From an uncultured Bacteroidia bacterium (lineage in GTDB: Bacteria; Bacteroidota; Bacteroidia; Bacteroidales; UBA932), in contig CADBMK010000161.1 of the NCBI GenBank assembly GCA_902795785.1, forward strand, positions 1 through 6,017: DNA of 6,017 nt, given 5' to 3'. A model generated the notes under the pieces. That model worked only from the letters and a program-made list of their open reading frames with translations. It did no database searches and was not told the origin of the DNA. Shown here one piece after another: positions 1-5,693 of this stretch. The first letter of the stretch is position 1; every line of letters starts with the position of its first letter. Position numbers and translations under genes: made by a program.

Positions 1-15
1 TGAAACGGCGTTTCA
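1..15. terminator. Short perfect inverted repeat, possibly the end of an upstream gene's terminator
   Basis: Six bases (TGAAAC) and their reverse complement (GTTTCA) flank a 3-base GGC centre, followed by a short A-rich stretch. It sits 42 bases before the first gene. It could be the tail of a terminator for a gene left of the window or an operator. The window edge cuts off the context and there is no T-run on the plus strand, so the role is uncertain. Confidence 0.25.
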
Positions 16-57
16 AAAACATTTATTACATTGTATAACCTTTAAACTTTTAGAATT

Positions 58-501
58 ATGTACGGTTTTTTTGGTGCTTTGATTCCCCTTGGAGTATGTG
101 TAGTTCTTCCTGTTTTGATTGTGTGGCTGGTGACCCGCGCCAAGATTAATAAGGACAAGGCCAATAAGGAAATTGTCCTTGCTGCAATTGAAAAGAATTC
201 AGATCTGGACGTTGAGAAGATTATGAATGCCATGGCTTCAAAGCAGAAGAAGATTAAGGAGAAACTTCTTGACAAACTTCAGGGAGGACTTGTATGCACC
301 TGTCTGGGACTCGCTATGGTTGTGGTTGGCGTGCTGGAATCTTACGGCGTCCTGAAATCCCATCTTACTGGTTCGTTCGGCGGAAGCATCTATGGAGGAG
401 CAATCCTGTTTACCATCGGTATCGCCCTGCTTGCAAGTTTCTTCATCGGTAAGAAGATGCTGGCAAAGGAAATTGAGGACGAGGAAAATGGACGTGACTA
501 G
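58..501 (+). CDS. Small three-helix membrane protein, DUF6249-like
   Basis: A 147-residue predicted inner-membrane protein. Hydrophobic segments lie at about residues 4-26, 77-96 and 110-131. Between the first two is a charged, lysine-rich loop (about 27-75) with heptad-like spacing that could be a short amphipathic or coiled-coil region. The C-terminus is acidic (EIEDEENGRD). The size and layout resemble the DUF6249 proteins that Bacteroidetes commonly encode just before an ECF sigma factor, but that family name is from memory and not a search. Its stop codon is only 6 bases before the sigma factor start, so the two are almost certainly co-transcribed. The position suggests a role in membrane sensing or in controlling the sigma factor, which is inference. 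No catalytic motif is visible. No clear Shine-Dalgarno precedes the ATG, which is usual in this phylum. Confidence 0.8.
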   Translation: MYGFFGALIPLGVCVVLPVLIVWLVTRAKINKDKANKEIVLAAIEKNSDLDVEKIMNAMASKQKKIKEKLLDKLQGGLVCTCLGLAMVVVGVLESYGVLKSHLTGSFGGSIYGGAILFTIGIALLASFFIGKKMLAKEIEDEENGRD

Positions 502-507
502 AATCTG

Positions 508-984
508 ATGAATAAAGAGCAGTTCATAACCGCTGTCAAGGACGAGCAGAATTCTCTCAGGAGTTTCCTGCTTGCCTTGTGTTGCGGAAACAGGGATGAG
601 GCTGACGATATCGCCCAGGATGCCCTTGTCAAGGCTTATCTTTCCCTTGACGGGTATGTGGATAAAGGTCAGTTCCATTCATGGATCTTCAAGATTGCCT
701 TTAACACCTTTATCAACCATAAGTCGGCGGCCCGGCAGTTCGAATCTCTGGACGAGGCCCGCTCTGTTATCGGCTCGTTCGTGGCCGACGGCAGTTTTGA
801 GTATCAGCAGCTCTACCTTGCCCTGAGTACGCTCCCTGCAACTCTTCGCTCGGCGCTCACCCTTTATTATATCAACGGATACTCCATCAAGGAGGTTGCC
901 GTCATTACATCTTCCAGCGAGGATGCCGTAAAGAAGCAGCTCTCCAGGGGAAGAGAAAAACTTAAAGATATTATCAGTCGATGA
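508..984 (+). CDS. ECF-type RNA polymerase sigma factor
   Basis: A 158-residue sigma-70 family protein of the extracytoplasmic function class, which directs RNA polymerase to a small set of promoters. Region 2 spans about residues 10-75: the acidic helix EADDIAQDALVKAY (31-44) matches region 2.2, and FHSWIFKIAFNTFINHK (56-72) matches the 2.3/2.4 promoter-melting and -10 recognition helix. Region 4 spans about 103-155: LSTLPATLRSALTLYYINGYS, then the helix-turn-helix IKEVAVITSSSEDAVKKQLSRGREKLK. Regions 1 and 3 are absent, and the length is typical of small ECF factors. Its stop overlaps the next start (ATGA), indicating translational coupling to the downstream membrane protein, a common arrangement for a sigma/anti-sigma pair. 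Its target promoters cannot be told from this window. The neighbours do not include the usual FecR/SusCD partners. Confidence 0.93.
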   Translation: MNKEQFITAVKDEQNSLRSFLLALCCGNRDEADDIAQDALVKAYLSLDGYVDKGQFHSWIFKIAFNTFINHKSAARQFESLDEARSVIGSFVADGSFEYQQLYLALSTLPATLRSALTLYYINGYSIKEVAVITSSSEDAVKKQLSRGREKLKDIISR

Positions 985-1385
985 ATACGGATTTAGACGC
1001 TCTCTTCGCTGCTGCGAAGACGGATTTTGGCGATGGCGCGGATTTTATTTCCTCGCTGGAAGAGAAGCTTGAGAAGGTGGAGTACGTTAAGAGCCTTCAC
1101 AGGCAGAAGCAGAGGTATTTCAGAAAATGTCTCTGCATCAGTTTTGCGCTTGGAGTGTTCTTTGGCTGTCTTGGCATTGCCGTTCTGTCCATCCTTCCTT
1201 CAGACGTGCAGCTTATCGCCACGCTGGGCCGCTACTTAGGCGGCGAGGTTTCTTCTTACGTGCTGCTGCTTGCCGTTGCGCCTCTCTGCGCCCTTACCCT
1301 TGTGGCTTCCAAACTGGTTATGGATCTGTTTGAGATTAAATTTCGTTCAGTTCGACCAGCCCTGAAAACACAGCATAGACAGTAA
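981..1385 (+). CDS. Two-helix membrane protein, candidate anti-sigma factor
   Basis: A 134-residue protein whose ATG overlaps the stop of the sigma gene by 4 bases. The N-terminal ~48 residues are soluble and charged, with a likely helical stretch (SSLEEKLEKVEYVKSLHRQKQRYFRK, split at about 24-36 and 37-49). Transmembrane segments follow at about 50-72 and 92-114, then a basic C-terminal tail. A cytoplasmic N-terminal domain plus membrane anchor, coupled to an ECF gene, fits an anti-sigma factor. No zinc-binding HxxxCxxC motif or FecR domain is present, so the assignment rests on position and topology only. The last 16 codons lie antisense to the 3' end of the LuxR-type gene on the other strand. 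Not recognised as a named family. Confidence 0.78.
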   Translation: MNTDLDALFAAAKTDFGDGADFISSLEEKLEKVEYVKSLHRQKQRYFRKCLCISFALGVFFGCLGIAVLSILPSDVQLIATLGRYLGGEVSSYVLLLAVAPLCALTLVASKLVMDLFEIKFRSVRPALKTQHRQ

Positions 1386-1944
1386 GGCGGCCGATTGACC
1401 TTGTGCGGAGTTTCTCGCAGATGTTGTTTCTGTGGAAGACTACGGTTGGAACTGACAGGCTGAGCCTGTCCGCAATTTCTTTATTGATATACCCTTTGAC
1501 TATAAGCCTGAGGACCTCTTTTTCCCTGTCGGTCAGTTCCTCTGTGAGCATCTTCTCAGGCATTGCTGCGCCCTGGCTTCTTTTCTGAGCTTCGTGGTGC
1601 TCCCTGTGGCCGTCTTCGTGGATATGAAGAAGGCTCTTTACCAGGTCTGATTCCGGGAGAGTGATGTCAAGGCTCCTGTATCCGGCGGCGTTCAGGATAG
1701 GGGAGACTCCGTGAGTCAGGACGATGGTCTGCTTCTTGAGCTGGTCGAATTCGCCCTGGTTGTGGAAGAGAATGGCATCGCTTACGAAGAAGTGGACGAA
1801 GAAGTGCTGCGAGTCCGCAACAAAGTCCCCGAATCCGGAATATGTCAGGAGTTCTATCTGCGGAAACATATCCCACAGAATACTCCTTAATGCCATGCAT
1901 TCCAGGGTATCTTCGCTGATTATTGCTATTGCCGGATTCATCAT
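1336..1944 (-). CDS. LuxR/GerE-type transcriptional regulator with a degenerate receiver-like domain
   Basis: A DNA-binding regulator of 202 residues from the preferred start. The C-terminal GerE helix-turn-helix is clear at about residues 138-202: LTDREKEVLRLIVKGYINKE, then IADRLSLSVPTVVFHRNNIC, then EKLRTRSIGRL. The N-terminal ~105 residues have a receiver-like pattern of strands and helices (AIAIISED near the start, TIVLTHG at about 73-79), but the expected phosphoacceptor Asp is not evident. The central strand instead reads HFFVHFFVSDAILFH. A histidine-rich linker (HIHEDGHREHH, about 107-117) joins the two parts. The frame stays open to an ATG at 2025, but the extra 27 residues are encoded by A/T-rich promoter-like DNA, and a perfect TAAATTTG box (1951-1958) lies immediately before the tandem ATGs at 1944 and 1941. 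One of those is therefore the likelier start. It is divergent from the gene at 2045 and may regulate it. Confidence 0.9.
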   Translation of the reverse strand: MMNPAIAIISEDTLECMALRSILWDMFPQIELLTYSGFGDFVADSQHFFVHFFVSDAILFHNQGEFDQLKKQTIVLTHGVSPILNAAGYRSLDITLPESDLVKSLLHIHEDGHREHHEAQKRSQGAAMPEKMLTEELTDREKEVLRLIVKGYINKEIADRLSLSVPTVVFHRNNICEKLRTRSIGRLTVYAVFSGLVELNEI

Positions 1945-1950
1945 AGGTTG

Positions 1951-1980
1951 CAAATTTAAGTTTTTATAGAAACCCTGAAA
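1951..1980 (-). promoter_or_regulatory. Bacteroidetes-type promoter for the LuxR-type gene
   Basis: Read on the minus strand, TAAATTTG (1958 down to 1951) is a perfect match to the TAnnTTTG -7 element. An upstream TTTC (1980-1977), one mismatch from the TTTG -33 element, lies 18 bases away. The -7 box ends only 6 bases before the first ATG (1944), so the transcript would be leaderless or nearly so. Consensus elements are established knowledge for this phylum; use at this site is inferred. Confidence 0.55.
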
Positions 1981-1986
1981 AATTTC

Positions 1987-2018
1987 TTGCTTAATCTGTT
2001 TAAATTTTTGTAACTTTA
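1987..2018 (+). promoter_or_regulatory. Weak candidate promoter for the 106-residue protein gene
   Basis: TAACTTTA (2011-2018) matches TAnnTTTG at all but the final base, and a TTG (1987-1989) lies 21 bases upstream. A start about 5 bases downstream would leave a leader of roughly 20 bases before the ATG at 2045. TAAATTTT at 2001-2008 is an equally imperfect alternative, so the assignment is tentative. Confidence 0.35.
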
Positions 2019-2044
2019 AGTACAAACTTAAAAAACACTACACT

Positions 2045-2365
2045 ATGAACCAGCCTAAGAAAACCAAAGGATTTGTGGTGGAGATATTCCACGAGCACCA
2101 GAATACGTTAGACTGCCATGTTCATGAGACTCTTGAATCAGCTCTTGGAGTCCTTGGCGGTAACAAAGAGGCAGGTAACATCTACCATATACTCAGTAAG
2201 CATAGCAGCGACGCGGATGGATTCACTTACGTTAAATCAGACGGAGAAGTTGCTCCTAAGATTTGGGAATCATTAATAGATGCCGATCAGGCCCGCTCCC
2301 TTGAGATCTTCAAACATCCGGGACATAAGGAGCCAGGAAAGGTAATCGCCATCAAGAAAGTTTAA
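2045..2365 (+). CDS. Small soluble protein of unknown function
   Basis: A 106-residue protein that I do not recognise. It has no signal peptide or membrane segment, and is rich in lysine and histidine (8 His, 1 Cys). The N-terminal part reads as a strand (GFVVEIFHEHQ) followed by CHVHETLESALGVLGG, clustering His16, His18, Cys24, His25 and His27. A central region (YHILSKHSSDADGFTYVKSDG) and a C-terminal strand (GKVIAIKKV) suggest a compact alpha/beta fold. The His/Cys cluster could bind a metal, but this is speculation. It has its own A/T-rich upstream region shared with the divergent LuxR-type gene, and a strong hairpin 23 bases after its stop, so it is a single-gene transcript. Codon use and a clean stop support a real gene. 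Function is unknown; a regulatory link to the divergent gene is only inferred from position. Confidence 0.75.
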   Translation: MNQPKKTKGFVVEIFHEHQNTLDCHVHETLESALGVLGGNKEAGNIYHILSKHSSDADGFTYVKSDGEVAPKIWESLIDADQARSLEIFKHPGHKEPGKVIAIKKV

Positions 2366-2388
2366 CCAATCGTTTTCGACAACAATTT

Positions 2389-2418
2389 AAGGCGCCCGGC
2401 CACAAAGCCGGACGCCTT
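2389..2418. terminator. Hairpin terminator between convergent genes
   Basis: AAGGCG and CCGGC pair with GCCGG and CGCCTT across a single C/A mismatch, giving an 11-bp interrupted stem with a CACAAA loop. It sits between the plus-strand gene ending at 2365 and the minus-strand gdhA ending at 2447. The stem ends in TT and is followed by CTTCTTGG on the plus strand, so it probably serves the plus-strand gene. It may also stop gdhA transcripts, although no long T-run follows on that strand. Confidence 0.7.
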
Positions 2419-2446
2419 CTTGGTTGATAATATAGATAGAGCTGTT

Positions 2447-3805
2447 TTAAACGAGTCCCTGGTCGAGCATGGCGTGAGCCACCTTGATGAAGCCGGCCAC
2501 GTTTGCACCCTTTACATAGTTGATGTAGCCATCCTCTTCTGTGCCGTACTTGAGGCAGGCTGCGTGGATGTCTGACATGATCCTGTGAAGCTGCTGGTCA
2601 ACTTCCTCGCGTGTCCAGTGGAGACGGATGCTGTTCTGGGTCATCTCAAGACCTGATGTTGCCACTCCACCTGCGTTTGAAGCCTTTCCTGGAGAGTAGA
2701 GAAGTTTGTTCTTCTGGAAGATCTCGATAGCCTCAGGAACGGTAGGCATGTTTGCACCCTCTACTACGCAGTAGCAGCCGTTGTTGACAAGTTTCTGTGC
2801 GTCTTCAGCGCTGATTTCGTTCTGGGTTGCGCAAGGCATTGCGATATCGCACTTGATGCCCCAAGGACGCTCGCCCTCAAAATACTTGGCGTTAGGATAC
2901 TTTGTGACATATTCCTTGATACGTCCGCGATAGACGTTCTTGAGCTGCATTACGTAATTCCACTTCTCCTCGTTGAGGCCTTCCTCGTCGTAGATGAATC
3001 CGTTTGAGTCAGAAAGTGTGACAACCTTTGCGCCGAATTCCATCGCCTTCTTTGCAGCGTACTGTGCTACGTTTCCTGAGCCTGAGATACATACTGTCTG
3101 ATCCTTGTAGCTCTTTCCGCGTGTTGCAAGCATCTCTGCGCCGAAGTAGCATGCGCCGTAGCCCGTTGCCTCAGGACGGAGGATTGAACCGCCCCAGTTG
3201 AGACCCTTTCCGGTAAGGGTTCCGGTGAACTCGTCGCGGAGTCTCTTGTACTGACCGAACATATAGCCGATCTCACGTCCGCCTACTCCGATGTCACCTG
3301 CAGGTACGTCGGTGTCCTGGCCGATGTACTTCTGGAGCTCTGTCATGAAGCTCTGGCAGAAACGCATAACTTCTGCATCTGACTTTCCTCTTGGGCTGAA
3401 GTCTGAACCGCCCTTTCCGCCACCCATCGGAAGGGTAGTGAGGGAGTTCTTGTACACCTGCTCAAAGGCAAGGAACTTGAGGATTGAGAGGTTTACGCTT
3501 GCGTGGAAACGGATACCTCCCTTGTATGGTCCGAGGGCACTGTTCATCTGGACGCGATATCCTTTGTTGATCTGGACGTTTCCTTCGTCGTCCATCCAAG
3601 GAACGCGGAACATGATTACTCTCTCAGGCTCAGCCATGCGCTCCATGATTTTCATATCCATGAGGGCTGGATCTGCCACGATGTAAGGGGCTACGCTTTC
3701 TACGACCTCCCTTACGGCCTGGTGGAATTCCTTCTCGCCTGGGTTCTTGGCGATGAGTTGAGCCATGAAGTTCTCAACGTACTTTTCTGCTGTAATTGCT
3801 GACAT
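2447..3805 (-). CDS. gdhA: Glutamate dehydrogenase, probably NADP-dependent
   Basis: Catalyses the reversible reductive amination of 2-oxoglutarate with ammonia to glutamate in the cytoplasm (EC 1.4.1.4 if NADPH-specific). At 452 residues it matches the hexameric small-subunit GDH class (447 in E. coli). The substrate-domain motifs are intact: GPYKGGIRFH (92-101), LPMGGGKGGSDF (125-136) with catalytic Lys131, and VPAGDIGVGGRE (168-178) with the active-site Asp171. The dinucleotide fold carries GSGNVA (242-247). SNAGGVATSGLEM (376-388) closes the glutamate pocket. SDSNG (265-269) after the second strand resembles NADP-type enzymes, but cofactor preference is not certain; Bacteroides also has dual and NAD-type enzymes. 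The start at 3805 is supported by AGGAA (3811-3815) five bases upstream. The gene has a 155-bp upstream region containing the galE terminator, so it is transcribed alone. Confidence 0.97.
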   Translation of the reverse strand: MSAITAEKYVENFMAQLIAKNPGEKEFHQAVREVVESVAPYIVADPALMDMKIMERMAEPERVIMFRVPWMDDEGNVQINKGYRVQMNSALGPYKGGIRFHASVNLSILKFLAFEQVYKNSLTTLPMGGGKGGSDFSPRGKSDAEVMRFCQSFMTELQKYIGQDTDVPAGDIGVGGREIGYMFGQYKRLRDEFTGTLTGKGLNWGGSILRPEATGYGACYFGAEMLATRGKSYKDQTVCISGSGNVAQYAAKKAMEFGAKVVTLSDSNGFIYDEEGLNEEKWNYVMQLKNVYRGRIKEYVTKYPNAKYFEGERPWGIKCDIAMPCATQNEISAEDAQKLVNNGCYCVVEGANMPTVPEAIEIFQKNKLLYSPGKASNAGGVATSGLEMTQNSIRLHWTREEVDQQLHRIMSDIHAACLKYGTEEDGYINYVKGANVAGFIKVAHAMLDQGLV

Positions 3806-3841
3806 AACTATTCCTGTTTGTGTTGTTAATATGTATATATG

Positions 3842-3874
3842 TATAAATATACTTGGTTTGTTTTATAAATATAC
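3842..3874 (-). promoter_or_regulatory. Probable gdhA promoter region with paired 11-bp repeats
   Basis: The 11-mer TATAAATATAC (plus strand) occurs exactly at 3842-3852 and 3864-3874, 22 bp apart. On the minus strand each contains TATATTTA, one base from the TAnnTTTG -7 element. The nearer copy would start transcripts about 30-35 bases before the gdhA ATG at 3805. Which copy is the promoter, and whether the pair is a regulator site, cannot be decided here. Confidence 0.4.
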
Positions 3875-3904
3875 GAAGAATAATTTTAATAAAAAAATTA
3901 AAAA

Positions 3905-3936
3905 AGGCCTGCGAGATGTAAATTCATCGCAGGCCT
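3905..3936 (-). terminator. Rho-independent terminator of galE
   Basis: AGGCCTGCGA (3905-3914) and TCGCAGGCCT (3927-3936) form a perfect 10-bp GC-rich stem around a 12-base loop. On the minus strand the stem runs directly into TTTTTT and a further T-rich stretch (3904 down to about 3885). It starts 24 bases past the galE stop and separates galE from gdhA. Confidence 0.9.
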
Positions 3937-3960
3937 CACTAGAATTATTTTCCAAAACGG

Positions 3961-4980
3961 CTATTTGTCATATCCGTTCGGGTTGTTTTTCTGCCAGTTC
4001 CATGAATCGCGGCACATATCCTCGATTCCGTACTGTGCCTTCCATCCAAGCTCCTTATATGCAAGTGTAGGGTCGCAGTAACAGGTGGCAATATCGCCCG
4101 GCCTGCGCGGCTTGAATGAGTATGGCACCTTGATTCCGTTTACCTTCTGGAATGCGTTCACTATGTCCAGTACGCTGTATCCTGTGCCTGTACCTATATT
4201 GTATATTTTCAGGCCCTGCTTCTTTTCTATGCATCCGAGCGCTGCCACGTGAGCCCTTCCGAGATCCACCACGTGGATGAAGTCACGTACGCCGGTTCCG
4301 TCCGGAGTAGGGTAGTCGTTGCCGAAGATTCCAAGTTCCTTGAGTTTGCCCACTGCCACCTGGGTGATGTAAGGCATGAGGTTGTTAGGGATTCCGTTAG
4401 GGTTCTCGCCAATGAGGCCGCTCTTGTGGGCTCCGATTGGGTTGAAGTATCTGAGAAGGACTATGTTCCACTCCGGGTCTGCCTTGTGTACGTCCATGAG
4501 TACCTCCTCAAGCATTGACTTTGTCTGACCGTATGGGTTTGTGCAGTGTCCCTTAGGGCAGGATTCTGTGATAGGAATCTGAGCCGGGTCTCCGTAAACC
4601 GTTGCTGAGGATGAGAAGATGAGGTTCTTGCAGCCGTGCTTTCTCATCACGTCTACCAGCACGAAGGTGCTGTTCATATTGTTCTCGTAGTATTCGAGCG
4701 GCTTCTGTACCGATTCGCCCACGGCCTTGAGGCCTGCGAAGTGGATGACCGCGTCTATCTTGTTCCCGTCAAAGACCTTGGTCATCAGGGCTCTGTCCCT
4801 GACGTCTCCCTCTATGAAAGGAATGCTGTCGATGCCGATGATTTTTGCTACTCTTTTGAGCGATTCAGGGTTGCTGTTGGATAGGTTGTCAACTACCAGT
4901 GCCGTGTGTCCTGCTGCGTACAGCTCAATAAGTGTGTGGCTGGCGATATAACCTGCGCCGCCTGTTAAAAGTACGTTCAT
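3961..4980 (-). CDS. galE: UDP-glucose 4-epimerase
   Basis: Interconverts UDP-glucose and UDP-galactose (EC 5.1.3.2) with tightly bound NAD+, feeding the Leloir pathway and polysaccharide precursors. At 339 residues it is full length (338 in E. coli). It is a short-chain dehydrogenase/reductase of the extended type: NAD-binding GGAGYIASH (7-15, with Ala where many have the third Gly), FSSSATVYG (122-130) with the catalytic Ser, and NPYGQTK (148-154) giving the YxxxK pair Tyr150 and Lys154. The C-terminal substrate domain includes GTGVRDFIHVVDL (228-240) and PRRPGD (291-296). The residue aligned with E. coli Tyr299 is Cys300, as in human GALE, which suggests UDP-GlcNAc/UDP-GalNAc are also accepted. 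It lies 78 bp after folE on the same strand with no evident promoter between, so co-transcription is likely. A strong terminator follows. Confidence 0.96.
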   Translation of the reverse strand: MNVLLTGGAGYIASHTLIELYAAGHTALVVDNLSNSNPESLKRVAKIIGIDSIPFIEGDVRDRALMTKVFDGNKIDAVIHFAGLKAVGESVQKPLEYYENNMNSTFVLVDVMRKHGCKNLIFSSSATVYGDPAQIPITESCPKGHCTNPYGQTKSMLEEVLMDVHKADPEWNIVLLRYFNPIGAHKSGLIGENPNGIPNNLMPYITQVAVGKLKELGIFGNDYPTPDGTGVRDFIHVVDLGRAHVAALGCIEKKQGLKIYNIGTGTGYSVLDIVNAFQKVNGIKVPYSFKPRRPGDIATCYCDPTLAYKELGWKAQYGIEDMCRDSWNWQKNNPNGYDK

Positions 4981-5017
4981 AATAGTATTTGGTTAGCTCG
5001 GAGATGATCCGAAATAG

Positions 5018-5062
5018 GGTTGTTCAGATAATGGTTGTTCCGATAATGGTTATTTCAATTAT
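5018..5062. repeat. Three tandem 15-bp repeats between folE and galE
   Basis: Units lie at 5018-5032, 5033-5047 and 5048-5062. The first two differ at one base (GGTTGTTCAGATAAT and GGTTGTTCCGATAAT); the third matches the second at 11 of 15. The third copy includes the folE stop codon. A more degenerate fourth copy may lie at about 5003-5017. Function is unknown; the array may simply reflect slippage. Confidence 0.75.
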
Positions 5063-5646
5063 TTAATCAGGTCCAGGAACTCGTTCCTTGTCCTCTGGTC
5101 GGACAGGAAGATTCCTGAGAATGCCGACGTCGTTGTCACGGCGTTGGACTTCTGCACGCCCCTTATCTGCATGCAGGTGTGCGTGGCTTCAATCACCACC
5201 GCAACGCCCAGCGGCTGGAGGGCTTCCTGGATGCAGTCCCTTATCTGAACGGTAAGCCTTTCCTGCACCTGAAGCCTTCTTGCGAAGGTTTCCACCACCC
5301 TTGCAATCTTGCTCAGTCCGGTGATCTTGCCGTTAGGGATGTACGCTACGTGCGCCTTTCCCAGGAACGGCAGCATGTGATGCTCGCAGAGGGAATACAT
5401 CTCTATGTCCTTGACTATCACCATCTGCTTGTACTCCTCGTCGAAGATTGCCTGCTTGATGATCTCCACTCCGTTCTGGCTATAGCCCTGCGTCAGGAAC
5501 TGCGCCGCCTTGGCCACCCGCTCCGGAGTCTTGATGAGGCCTTCTCTTTCCACATCCTCTCCCAACAGCTCCAGGATAGCCTTTACATGCTCTGCAATAG
5601 CCTTTGTCGTGGCTTCGTCGTAATTGTCTGATTTTGTGTACGCCAT
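5059..5646 (-). CDS. folE: GTP cyclohydrolase I
   Basis: Converts GTP to 7,8-dihydroneopterin triphosphate and formate (EC 3.5.4.16), the first step of tetrahydrofolate synthesis and a source of precursors for queuosine and related pterins. It is the zinc-dependent type IA enzyme: SLCEHHMLPFLGKAHVAYIP (85-104) supplies Cys87 and His90 for zinc and the catalytic His89, and ATHTCMQIRGV (154-164) supplies His156 and the third zinc ligand Cys158. The C-terminal part carries the conserved SAFSGIFLSD (174-183). At 195 residues it is slightly shorter than the E. coli enzyme (222), differing in the N-terminal helices. The ATG at 5646 has no strong Shine-Dalgarno, but a perfect -7 box lies 32 bases upstream. 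It is followed by galE on the same strand. Confidence 0.97.
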   Translation of the reverse strand: MAYTKSDNYDEATTKAIAEHVKAILELLGEDVEREGLIKTPERVAKAAQFLTQGYSQNGVEIIKQAIFDEEYKQMVIVKDIEMYSLCEHHMLPFLGKAHVAYIPNGKITGLSKIARVVETFARRLQVQERLTVQIRDCIQEALQPLGVAVVIEATHTCMQIRGVQKSNAVTTTSAFSGIFLSDQRTRNEFLDLIK

Positions 5647-5677
5647 AGCTTAGATTGTCACGGTAAAATACATCACA

Positions 5678-5685
5678 CAAAAATA
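5678..5685 (-). promoter_or_regulatory. -7 element of the probable folE promoter
   Basis: On the minus strand TATTTTTG is a perfect TAnnTTTG match, ending 31 bases before the folE ATG. No good TTTG -33 element is visible about 17-23 bases upstream. It is therefore a partial promoter call, and it could also drive galE downstream. Confidence 0.45.
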
Positions 5686-5693
5686 GTTAAAAA

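Noticed and set aside
238..678. Open frame of 146 codons on the minus strand
   Set aside because: It lies antisense to the membrane-protein and sigma genes, whose products have clear family or topology signals. Its own translation shows no domain.
1945..2025. 27-residue N-terminal extension of the LuxR-type protein
   Set aside because: It is encoded by A/T-rich DNA containing promoter elements, and the receiver-like pattern begins only after the ATGs at 1944/1941. It remains possible but less likely.
3291..3802. Plus-strand open frames antisense to gdhA
   Set aside because: gdhA is unmistakable across this region; the opposite-strand frames arise from its codon use.
3765..4070. Plus-strand frame of 101 codons spanning the gdhA-galE gap
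   Set aside because: It starts inside gdhA, crosses the gdhA leader and the galE terminator, and ends antisense to galE; its translation is low-complexity with no domain.
4997..5011. Small inverted repeat TCGGA/TCCGA upstream of galE
   Set aside because: Only five base pairs with a five-base loop and no T-run; too weak to call a terminator or operator.
5179..5631. Plus-strand frame of 150 codons antisense to folE
   Set aside because: folE has all zinc and catalytic residues. The opposite frame's His- and Leu-rich translation is a shadow.
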